This document shows, piece by piece, positions 9,162 to 18,231 of a DNA stretch of 64,000 nt (the first letter of the stretch is position 1; the number at the start of each line of letters is the position of its first letter). Source of the DNA: Dimorphilus gyrociliatus (lineage: Eukaryota; Annelida; Polychaeta; Dinophilidae). A program made the translations under genes and the position numbers. The DNA lies in contig CAJFCJ010000083.1 in assembly GCA_904063045.1 (NCBI GenBank), positions 1-64,000 of the forward strand. The letters run 5' to 3'. Under the pieces are notes generated by a model. The model did not search any database. It was given only the letters and a program-made list of their open reading frames with translations, and was not told the DNA's origin.

Positions 9162-11749
9162 TCATCTTGATTTAATGAGAATTACAGGTGGTTGTTCTTC
9201 TTCATTAGTTTGATGTTGACTAAAGCTACAACTTTGTTTCATTAGTTTTGGGTTTTCAGGAGAGTTATCTGTGCTCTCACTTGGGGTAGCAATTTCTTCT
9301 CTTTGTTTTCTTCTTCCAATAATATAGTTGAAAATGATGATACATACCATTGACACTACAATACTCAAACAAATATTTCGTATGATAACATAAAGTGTTT
9401 TCCCAGGTTTATAGTACCAACTATGGAAAAACTTTTTAATTCCAGATAAATTGGGTACAATGCCATTTTTCTCTGCAACAGTGACCATGTTATCATACCT
9501 TGCCTGCTTCTGTTCCAGTGAACTGATAACTTGCTTAATTTTTGAGTGCTGGTATGCAATATCCTTCTTTACCCATGGTGGAGTAGATCAGCTAATCTGG
9601 CAATTTCAATTTTTGGTTCAGAAAGGTGATTGTGGATATGTAACTGCATGGATTTTGCAGACACAGTGTGAAATCTGCATCCTCTTTCTGAATAATACAC
9701 ATACGTTTTGTCTTCATTGGTTGGTTTTCTTATAGGATTTAATGGGTTGTGAGTTGTTTTGTAGAATAACTTNTTGGCAATTTCAATTTGGTTCAGAAAG
9801 GTGATTGTGGATATGAACTGCATGGATTTTGCAGACACAGTGTGAAATCTGCATCCTCTTTCTGAATAATACACATACGTTTTGTCTTTCATTGGTTGGT
9901 TTCTTATGGTTTAATGGGTTGTGAGTTGTTTTGTAGAATAACTTGTAGACTTACACTCATTATAGGTAATCTCTTCAGGATTGACTTGCTGTAAAACATG
10001 AGTAACTGTTCTACTTGGAAAAGCAGGTTGTTCATGGTGACAAGTAAAAATTGAGAACATTTGTTATTCTTTTTATCATGCTTAAGTCACAAACTACTTC
10101 TGTTGAGGCTATTGGTGAACATTGTTTAATTATAGCTAATTCTCCCATCTGACTACTGTGCATTCCCAACTCATTTGTTAACACTGTGGTCAATTGAGGA
10201 TCCAAATTTGCTAGTAATGCCATCATTCTGCTTCTTTGAACAAATTGATTGCAGAGAAGACTTGACAGCTGTTGGGTAAACTTTTTTAAATTCTTAAAAT
10301 TTGAATCAATACCATGTAGTAAGGTAGATGTTTGGGCAGCTTCTCTCATTTCCAATGGGAATTTGTGGTATGGGTTTTTACTTATCTTATGTTTCATTTT
10401 GCTTCCTTCTTCATCTGCTTTTTAGCCATTCTCATGTGTAGAGTAAAATAAATTCCTTCATAGGTAATCTTAAATTCTCTGGCTGGTGTCCTTTATACCA
10501 TATGCCCAATGTTGGTAATACCTTCCTTCTTTTTGATTCTTTTCTCACTGTATACATATTTTGAAATCGTCACAGATTGTCTTGTTGCCCTTGTCCAATT
10601 GACTGCTTGCAGCATTTCTTGGAATATTAATAGTTATCCAGCTCCAGTAAGATGGACTAATGGGTTGTTGTAGATGATATATCACAACTTCCTTGAGTGT
10701 GCCTTTATTTCTCATTAGTTTATACTTTGTGTTTGTTTCTCTGTACCATTGGTTAAGACTTGGTAAGGGGTTGTTTCGCTTGTATAGTATAATTTGTTCT
10801 TTAACTTTATTGGGATAGTTTAATAGTCGTTTTTCTTCATTTTTGCCAATCTTCTGATATTGTAGCAAATGTATAGGTGTTCCTTGCTTGTTTCCTGTAT
10901 TAAACTCTGTTCCTCCAGTGGTACTAGTACTTTTGTTCCAGGACCACCAATTCCATCAATAAACTTATCTTGATAAGGGATGTCCAGAATAGAATACCCT
11001 GGACAAGAATAGTGACCAGCAAATTTGATACAACTAATTCTGTTGCTAATTTTATCCATGTGATTGTTGCCCAAGTGTGTAATTATTCTTGAGGTTCCTC
11101 AAGACAATAATTGCCTCTTCTGTTTCACAATAGGACTGCCCTGGTAAACAATCTTCCAGGTAGTCCAGATTAGTTGTAATTTTCATATTAGGAGGTTGCC
11201 AATATGCTTTGCCAAACTGGATAATTGTGGTGTATTCCAGCACCTTGGTAGTTGTTGGCCATGTGTAGGCAGCAGGAAACTGATCTTGGTGGATCCAAGT
11301 GTTTCTTTTCACCATTAAAGGTTTTCCTTGAAAAGATCGTTTGTCTTTTACATCTGTCTGCATTGATCATGAGTTACTTTGATAACTGAGTTAACAATCC
11401 TCCTCTTCTTTGCTCCAAAGAAATAGTAAGTGTAAAAATTAGTTCTTAGATACACTTGACATTTTACTGCTCTTGTTTCAATTTCTTCCAAGTTCAATTC
11501 ATAGATATCAGCTGTAATTGTCTTGGTTTCTTGTGATTCTATATTACAAGTTGGCTCATCTGCTAGATCAAATGCCTGGCTTGGTAGTTGGTTAGAACAA
11601 AAGTATAACGGTGGTTTAAATGTTAAGGTAATGTTTGCACTTGTAACATGGGCACCTTGGTAGGATGGTTTTGGGACTGTTATTGAGTGGATGCAGCCAC
11701 AGATCACCATTACAGTCATCACTAGTGGAAGCCACAACATCTGTTTCAT
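9162..11749 (-). pseudogene. Env-like glycoprotein region of element B, frame-broken
   Basis: From an internal methionine at 11749 the frame opens with a hydrophobic signal-like segment (LPLVMTVMVICGC), followed by a Cys-rich ectodomain with NIT and NYT sequons and a basic KKRR site near 11405. The coding sense continues through four more overlapping frames (to 11052, 10820, 10545 and 10032) and ends at 9162 after a membrane segment (ICLSIVVSMVCIIIFNYII) with a basic start to the tail (GRRKQRE). Position between pol and the 3' LTR, signal peptide and C-terminal anchor support an envelope-type protein. I could not assign it to a known env class. It is interrupted by frameshifts and by the duplicated segment at 9599-9944. 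Confidence 0.7.
9599..9944. other. About 172-bp direct duplication joined by a single N (assembly join)
   Basis: 9599-9770 and 9773-9944 are the same sequence apart from a few one-base gaps, and a single n at 9771 separates them. The arrangement is typical of two contig ends that overlap but were joined instead of merged. It breaks the env-like frame. Confidence 0.85.
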
Positions 11750-11967
11750 GTTAGCTCTTCCTGTGTTGGCTATAGTTGAATGGTTGAAAATTTTGTGTTG
11801 TTGTTCCACTCTGATAGTTATTCCATCTTCTAACTCTATATATTGTGGTTCCACTTCTTGTTGGGAATCTAATTGTTCAGAGATGATTTTAGTCTCATCT
11901 AAAAATATGACTGACTCATTGTCTGTGTCACTTGTATTTTCTTTCTCATCTTGGGATGAATCTACCA

Positions 11968-14157
11968 CTATGAGGACTCATTATCTGAATGGGTTATGTC
12001 AATAATTTCACCTTCAATAATTATTGACTCATTATCCGAATGGGTTATATCAATAATTTCGCTTTCAATAATTATTGACTCATCGTCTGAACTAGATATT
12101 TCATCTTCTCTATCAGAGATAATGTTTGCCTCTGAATCTGTATTTTGATCCAGTTCATTATTTGTTTCTGTGTCATCACTTTCAGATGAGCTTGAAGGTT
12201 CATTGAGACTGTAATTACTGTCTGTTTTGAAAGTATTGCTTGTGTCATAACCAGTATCAGAATTAGTAACTTCCATCTCTGAGTCATCACTATCTGAACT
12301 TTCTGATGAAGAGTCATGCTGTCCCATCATGGCTATAGTGACTTTGTTTAGTTGAGGTTGCCTTATTCTTTCAGCCAGGTTCCCTTTCCTTCTATCAAAT
12401 TTGAGAGAACACTGTTTAGCTTCAAAATTGAGGTTTGCTCCCACAGTTTGTAGGAAATCACAACCAAGTATTATTGCTATGTCTAGATTTTCCATAACTA
12501 TAAATTCTTGTTCCATACTTTCTCCAGCAAATTGGATATTCAGCTTTACGCTTCCTTTTTGCTTTAAAGCTTTCCCATCAGCTGAAGTTATAATTGGTAA
12601 GCCAATTGTTTCTTTATCCATAATTGTAACATCCATTAACTTGATTTCTTTTTCAGTAATAAAGGATCTCAATGCTCCTGTGTCACACAAGGCAATGACT
12701 TCTTGGCCTTTTTGATTCTTCAAACGGAATTGGAAGTCATTTCTTCCTTCTACCTGAGAAAGATATTGGAGGTGTGTTATTTCCTTCTCCACAAGGTGAA
12801 AGATTGTTGTTGCTTCTTTCCCTGTTTCCAACTTATTAGATTCATTGGCTAGTCTTAATCTGCTACCATGTACCAACTTGCATGTATTATCATCCATTTG
12901 TATTTCATATATCCACTTTTGATGATTGACTTTTGTTATTCGGTATGGGCCTAACCATTTTAAAGAAGGGATTTTTGTTATTGCAATTCTTGCAGCATCA
13001 TTTCTTAAGAATACTTCATCATCAACCTCAAAATATTTTGGAAGATTGAGATTTCTATTCTTTCTTTCCCTATATTGTTCTTTTGCCATGATGGATTTAC
13101 AGAAGGCTGTAGCTCTTAACTGTACTAATTGCTGCTGGTGATTGAATACAAATAGTACATTTGTTTCAGGAGAGGTAGTATGCATTGTTACATCAATCAG
13201 TGTTCTTGTGCTGGTGCCAAAAAGAAGTTCCTGGGGTGGTAGTCTTGTACTTCCTACAGGTGATTGATTCAAAAATGCTTGAATCAAGGGTAGGTTTGCA
13301 ACCCAGTTATGCTGATTTTCTTCCACCACTAATTTATTGATTTCCTTCCTCACTTCTCTATTTCTTCGTTCAACTAGTCCATTGCTCTGGCTTCTATAAG
13401 CTGTTGTTTGGATTTTCTCAATACCTAATACCTTCATAAACTCTTTAAAAGCTTTACCAACAAAGTTTCTTCCTTGATCTGTCAACATTTGTTTTGGAAT
13501 TCCAAAAATGGGAAAAAATCTGTTGAAAAGAAGGTTTGCAATTTCTTTACTGGTTTGCTGTTTGAGTGCATATAAAACTGTGTATCTACTGAAATGATCC
13601 ACTATCACAAGTATGAATCTGTATGACTTAACCATGGGTAAGGGTCCCATTATATCCATGGCTACCAACTCCATTGGTGATGCAGGGTGAAAGGTTTCTA
13701 CCAAAGGGTATACTCTACTCCTACCATTCATTTGTTCACACAAAGTGCAATCCTTTATTGAATTCTCAATCATAATCTTTAATTTTGGGTGCCAAAAGGT
13801 CTTTGTAATTATTTGTAATGTCATTCTGGGTCCATGGTGATTGTGAATTTTATTTTTATGGAATTTAGGGAGCAGAGTTAGCATCAAATGGTCAGGTAAA
13901 ACCAGAATGTTTCTTTCTTCAAGGATAATCCAGATCATTTCCTTGTGAACAAACATCTCCATTATGAAAGGTGTAAAAGTTCCAAAATAAGGAATAGGTA
14001 GCTGACCATCCAATGTTAAATATTCTTTAATTGATTTTAAATTCACATCTTTTTCTTGCTCTGACTGTAAGTCAACAGAAGACAAATCAATTTTCTCTTC
14101 ACTGTTATCACTGGTAGCTACAAAAGTTAACTCTGGTGTATGTTCATACTGTTCCAT
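11968..14157 (-). CDS. Integrase plus downstream second protease-like domain and acidic tail (element B)
   Basis: N-terminal HHCC zinc region ending in CTLCEQ, then the integrase core with MDIMGPLP, LTDQGRNF and GLVERRN as the D,D,E motifs, then a GPY/F module (KWLGPYRITKV). After integrase, from about residue 470, a retropepsin-like domain follows: ALCDTGALRSFI (Asp near 12684) and IILGCDFLQTVGANLNF, clearly similar to the protease between gag and RT (DSGSDRSFI, CIIGCDFLQQNGATLDF). The tail is rich in Ser, Asp and Glu and has repeats built on DNESIII. The frame stops at 11968; element A has one extra G at the equivalent site, so this stop comes from a one-base indel. A real N-terminus is not defined, because the upstream stop at 14220 is also an indel. 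Confidence 0.9.
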   Translation of the reverse strand: MEQYEHTPELTFVATSDNSEEKIDLSSVDLQSEQEKDVNLKSIKEYLTLDGQLPIPYFGTFTPFIMEMFVHKEMIWIILEERNILVLPDHLMLTLLPKFHKNKIHNHHGPRMTLQIITKTFWHPKLKIMIENSIKDCTLCEQMNGRSRVYPLVETFHPASPMELVAMDIMGPLPMVKSYRFILVIVDHFSRYTVLYALKQQTSKEIANLLFNRFFPIFGIPKQMLTDQGRNFVGKAFKEFMKVLGIEKIQTTAYRSQSNGLVERRNREVRKEINKLVVEENQHNWVANLPLIQAFLNQSPVGSTRLPPQELLFGTSTRTLIDVTMHTTSPETNVLFVFNHQQQLVQLRATAFCKSIMAKEQYRERKNRNLNLPKYFEVDDEVFLRNDAARIAITKIPSLKWLGPYRITKVNHQKWIYEIQMDDNTCKLVHGSRLRLANESNKLETGKEATTIFHLVEKEITHLQYLSQVEGRNDFQFRLKNQKGQEVIALCDTGALRSFITEKEIKLMDVTIMDKETIGLPIITSADGKALKQKGSVKLNIQFAGESMEQEFIVMENLDIAIILGCDFLQTVGANLNFEAKQCSLKFDRRKGNLAERIRQPQLNKVTIAMMGQHDSSSESSDSDDSEMEVTNSDTGYDTSNTFKTDSNYSLNEPSSSSESDDTETNNELDQNTDSEANIISDREDEISSSDDESIIIESEIIDITHSDNESIIIEGEIIDITHSDNESS

Positions 14158-14219
14158 TTTAACTGAAATAGAGGGAGAATTCTCCTTTTTGATCTTTCCA
14201 TGAATTAGCTCTTCAAATG

Positions 14220-15701
14220 TTACTTTCCTTGGGGTGTATATTCTTCTAATCTTGTTAATGCATCTGCTCTATTTTTTCGTCCTGTCACATAGTTAATTGT
14301 AAATTTTAAATCCATTAAAGCCATGACCCATTTTGCTGTGCTGACATTCAATTTGTTTTGCTTAAATGTTTGTACTAGACTCTGATGGTCAGTATATAAA
14401 AAGAATGGCTTGTCTTGAAGGTAATGTAAAAATTTCTTTACAACCCAGTAAACACCAAATGCTTCCTTTTGATAGGCTGCATATTTCATTTGATTATTGT
14501 TGAATTGTTTTGAAGCGTAGGCAATGGGTTTCATTGTTTTCTTCCCATTCTCATCTACATAAACTTGTTCAAGAACTCCTCCTACAGCTACATTCGATGC
14601 ATCTGTTGTTAAGTGAAAATCTTTAGCAAAATCAGGTAGTTGTAATACAGGAGGGTTAACTACTGCATCTCTCAACTTGAAAAATGATTGCTTGGCTTCC
14701 TCAGTCCATTGCAATTTATCCTTTTTCCCATGTAGTTTCATTAACATATACAGAGGTTTAGCTACTCTTGCAAAATCTTGTATAAATTTTCTGTAATAGC
14801 CACAAAATGCAACAAAGCTTAGTAGTGAATTTGCAAACACTGGTGGCTGTAAATTATATAATTTATCTGTCTTGGACTTATCTGTTTCAATCCCCTTTTC
14901 TGATACAATGTGTCCCAAGAATTGAACTTGTTCTTTCAAAAACACACATTTACTTAGTTTAATCTTAAAATTGTACTTTTGAATCTGTTGAAGAATGGTC
15001 TCCAATGCTTCCCAATGTTGGTCCAGCGACTTGGTAAATATTATTATGTCATCAAGGTAGTTTAGGCACAAATGCTTTACATCCTTTAGCACAAATGAAT
15101 TCATTACATAACTAAAATGAGGAGGGGCATTGGTTAATCCAAAAGGCATCTTAATAAATTCAAACAAGCCAAAAGGTGTAATAAATGCTGTTTTAGACCT
15201 ATCTTCTTTCTTGATGTTAATGTGGTGGTATGCACTTGTCAAATCCATTGTAGAAAAGAATTTATTTCCTCCTCCCAAATGGTCAAAAAGATCATCTTGA
15301 TTTGGCAGTGGATACTTGTTTTTAACTGTCATTTTGTTTAGTTTTCTATAATCTACACACATTCGTAGACTACCTTCCTTCTTTCTTACGAAAACAATTG
15401 GTGAAGCCCAATTGCTCTTGCTTGGTTGAATAACTTTGCTTTTTACCAATTCAGCTATCTGTTGCTTACATTCTTCTTGTTTTTGAGGAGGCATTCTATA
15501 TGGCCTTTGTCTATATGGTGTTGAACCTGGTTCAAGAGTTATTTCCAAGGGTGGTACCTCTGGATTGCCAATATCAAATCTGTCTTCTGCAATAGTTTCT
15601 TTATATTTTGCCAGAATTTGGGTAACTTTGTTCTTCATCTCGGGATTTTCTTGTTCAATTGTTGTCTGAAGGGTATGTATTTGACTCTCATTCTTTTTCA
15701 T
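14220..15701 (-). CDS. Reverse transcriptase-RNase H segment of element B
   Basis: Near-identical to the corresponding part of the element A polyprotein: RT motifs FSTMDLTSAY, MPFGLTNAP, YLDD and RNase H motifs TTDAS, YTDHQSL, NRADALTR. The start given is only the first methionine of the open segment; in A the frame is continuous from gag. It ends at 14220 because B has four G where A has five, shifting the frame just before integrase. Confidence 0.9.
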   Translation of the reverse strand: MKKNESQIHTLQTTIEQENPEMKNKVTQILAKYKETIAEDRFDIGNPEVPPLEITLEPGSTPYRQRPYRMPPQKQEECKQQIAELVKSKVIQPSKSNWASPIVFVRKKEGSLRMCVDYRKLNKMTVKNKYPLPNQDDLFDHLGGGNKFFSTMDLTSAYHHINIKKEDRSKTAFITPFGLFEFIKMPFGLTNAPPHFSYVMNSFVLKDVKHLCLNYLDDIIIFTKSLDQHWEALETILQQIQKYNFKIKLSKCVFLKEQVQFLGHIVSEKGIETDKSKTDKLYNLQPPVFANSLLSFVAFCGYYRKFIQDFARVAKPLYMLMKLHGKKDKLQWTEEAKQSFFKLRDAVVNPPVLQLPDFAKDFHLTTDASNVAVGGVLEQVYVDENGKKTMKPIAYASKQFNNNQMKYAAYQKEAFGVYWVVKKFLHYLQDKPFFLYTDHQSLVQTFKQNKLNVSTAKWVMALMDLKFTINYVTGRKNRADALTRLEEYTPQGK

Positions 15702-15874
15702 AATAAGAGGAACTGGGTAAAACCCTTTGAAAGATAAGTGTTGTGTTCCAACAGGGTAATTCTTTTCTGTACCTGGCTGGAGTATAATCTGTCTCTTGCC
15801 AAAGTCAAGGGTAGCTCCATTTTGTTGTAGAAAGTCACACCCAATAATACATTGTTGTGTAATGATTTTGTTGA

Positions 15875-17284
15875 TCAGAAAGCGTTGTTTAATAATCTTT
15901 CATTAAAATAAAGTCTGAGAATGATTTCTCCACATATCTCGATGCTATTTCCTGAAGCATCTCTAGCATTTTTCACAGTTTGTTCTGGGAAGGATGCTTT
16001 TCCTTGAACTTGTCTTAATACCTTTTTTGAAATGAAAGATCTGTCACTACCAGAGTCTATCAAGGCATCAAACTTAAAACCAGTATTAGTTTCAAATTGT
16101 CCAATAAATGTTGAAGCATTTCGCTCAGATTGTTTGCTTTGTAACAGCTGACAAGTGGATTCGTCACTATCTGAAAAACAGAGAATATCTTGAACTTCGT
16201 CGTTTTCTGACATGCTTTCATTGTCTAATGTTTCTAATTTTTGTAGCTTAGGTTCCTCTTTCAGTATCGTCTTTGCTGGTTGATTTTTCTTATAATACCT
16301 ATTTGTTGTAGTTGGTGCATACTTTTGGACTTTTTGGCTTGAAAACTTTTCTTTAGTAGCATTTTTGTTGTCAGGTACATGCTTTCTATTCCAGAAATTT
16401 GGGGTTTCTGTAGAAGCATCTTTTCTGATTACCTGGGTCTTTTTGGTCTCTTTTCTTTGTTGAGTTTCCAATTTTGACACCATTGTGATCGGTTTTCTTT
16501 GAGTTAGTTTTAATGAAGTTTCTGCTTGCTTAGCAGCCTCATATAGTTCTGCCAATGTTTGACATTTAGGATGTAAGGTGTACACTAAATGTAGAATATC
16601 CTGTTGTAATCCTCTTTGTAAAACTTCCATCAGTTTTATTTCTTTCATAGTTGCAAGCAATTGTGGTTCCATTGGTCTAGGTGGAGAAAACCTCTTTATC
16701 AATTTCTTTGCTCTATTAACAAACTGAACCACACTTTCGCCATTCATTTGCTTTAAGTTAAGCAATTTCTCCTGATACTCCAAAGGATCTAGATCAAATT
16801 CGTCATGGAGGGCTTTCCATATTTCCTCCACAGTAGGCTCTCCATCCAGAGCCAACACCAAATCCTTTGCAGGACCAGTTAAATAATCTAAAAGATTTGC
16901 TTTCACAACATCTTCTCCTATCCAACCATAAGCATAACATGCCTGATTAAAGTCTTCTTTGAATTTTGAACACTCCTTGCTTCCATCATACAACTTGAGA
17001 ATAGTTCTTTGAGGGCGGTCCCAAGCAGCCCTTAATGCTTGAATTACTGTTGTGATATCAACATTTGGGTTCTGTGCTGGGTGATGTGTTCCATCTCCAT
17101 GATCTGTTGGAATTGTGATTCGATTTCTTTTCATTTCACTCACCAATCTATCATAGTCTTCAATTAGTCTTTGTTGCCTTTCTGACATTCCTGCTGGCTG
17201 AATTGTAATTGTTGGAGTTGCTGGGGTTGAAGGGTTAGAGTCTGTAACTGCCCCAGTGGCGTTTCCATTTCCTCCTTCTGCCAT
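15875..17284 (-). CDS. Gag-protease segment of element B
   Basis: Starts at the methionine at 17284, just inside the LTR and primer site; the open frame extends artificially to 17419 in the LTR. Gag domain, basic linker without a zinc knuckle, and most of the retropepsin (DSG motif) are present. The frame terminates at 15875 after one T is lost in a T run (element A has four, B three), before the GCDFLQ half of the protease, which lies in the bases up to 15701 in another frame. Confidence 0.9.
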   Translation of the reverse strand: MAEGGNGNATGAVTDSNPSTPATPTITIQPAGMSERQQRLIEDYDRLVSEMKRNRITIPTDHGDGTHHPAQNPNVDITTVIQALRAAWDRPQRTILKLYDGSKECSKFKEDFNQACYAYGWIGEDVVKANLLDYLTGPAKDLVLALDGEPTVEEIWKALHDEFDLDPLEYQEKLLNLKQMNGESVVQFVNRAKKLIKRFSPPRPMEPQLLATMKEIKLMEVLQRGLQQDILHLVYTLHPKCQTLAELYEAAKQAETSLKLTQRKPITMVSKLETQQRKETKKTQVIRKDASTETPNFWNRKHVPDNKNATKEKFSSQKVQKYAPTTTNRYYKKNQPAKTILKEEPKLQKLETLDNESMSENDEVQDILCFSDSDESTCQLLQSKQSERNASTFIGQFETNTGFKFDALIDSGSDRSFISKKVLRQVQGKASFPEQTVKNARDASGNSIEICGEIILRLYFNERLLNNAF

Positions 17285-17322
17285 ATTTACTTTCTCAAAA
17301 CTTTTGAATAAACCAAAAGAAT

Positions 17323-17340
17323 ATCCTGTCGACTGCGCCA
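17323..17340 (-). promoter_or_regulatory. Primer binding site of element B, tRNA-Ser type
   Basis: Minus strand TGGCGCAGTCGACAGGAT, four bases inside the LTR. A tRNA-Ser with acceptor stem GCAGTCG and discriminator G would have a 3' end pairing at all but one of these 18 positions. Confidence 0.7.
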
Positions 17341-17344
17341 AATT

Positions 17345-17979
17345 TGTACTGCTCTTGCTGGCAAAATCTATGCGTTTGCAAGTTATAACAATACTGGTTC
17401 TACTCGAACCTTTAAACAAATGTTTAAATTAAAATGGTTTATTCGCAATAATAATACTTAAGCAAGTAACAATATGAGAGTTCAATAGCAGAGTAGATAG
17501 TTTGTAATAGCAGGTTGCCAAATTACCAAACTGTCTTCCAATGTTGAGGAGTAGATGGATGGTTCCAGTGGAGGTTGTTTCCAGATGATTTTCCCAGGTC
17601 CTTGGGTCCAGATGGAAGCTGCATGCCAAATGAGAATAATGAGGATTTATATACTTTGAGGTTTGTCTCTGACATCCAATCATCACTTTACAGTTGCCAA
17701 AATGTGTAGTTCATATTTATCTTTAGTAACAGGATGTTACAAGGTTCAACATTTAGGAAGGTTAATTGAATTATAACTTGGCCACACCCTAGGCAAGTTA
17801 ATTAAATTATAACTTGGCCAAACCTTTATTGGTAATTAAAGATGAACCTTCAAGCTGACTAATCAGACTTATGTTTGGCCAATGTTTTAGCATTTTCTTG
17901 CGTAGGTTTTAAGATGTACATGTATATGTTGCATAAAATAATAGAGTTCAAGCATGTAAAATATAACCAAAGTTGTACA
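17345..17979 (-). repeat. 5' LTR of element B (635 bp)
   Basis: Same termini and signals as the other LTRs. Its diagnostic bases agree with the LTR of element A (gttcaatagcag, gtaatagcag), not with the 3' LTR of its own element. Confidence 0.93.
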
Positions 17980-18231
17980 TCAGTTTCTATTTTTACAAAA
18001 ATTATAAGAAATAATTTTCTATTGTATAATAAAGAGAAAATGCGCAATAAGTAAATTGCTAAACAATTTGCACACATTTTTTCTCATGCACTTATACCAT
18101 TTTACATACATCCAAAATATTTTTCACTTTTCATCTTTAGAATTCTCTTTTCCCTGATGAAAAACAAAACAATTCTAATTATCTATAAATTTCAATTTAC
18201 AAAAACTTGGATTTAATGCTTAATATCAGGT
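17980..18231. other. Short spacer between element B and receptor gene 1
   Basis: AT-rich sequence downstream of the minus-strand receptor gene; probably its 3' flank. No gene or known repeat seen. Confidence 0.5.

Larger units (their letters stand above)
8497..17979 (-). mobile_element. Full-length Ty3/gypsy retrotransposon with env-like region, element B
   Basis: A 9483-bp element with LTRs at 8497-9131 (3') and 17345-17979 (5'), a tRNA-Ser-type primer site, a polypurine tract, gag-protease, RT-RNase H, integrase, a second protease-like domain and an env-like region with a signal peptide and a C-terminal membrane anchor. The frames are broken by a few one-base indels relative to element A, so it looks young but not clearly intact. 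No target-site duplication is seen: the flanks are tatct on the left and tcagt on the right. The two LTRs belong to different sequence variants. Confidence 0.95.

Noticed and set aside
9162-11749. Assignment of the env-like region to a named viral glycoprotein class
   Set aside because: Signal peptide, Cys pattern, basic site and anchor are visible, but no class-specific motif could be recognised with confidence.
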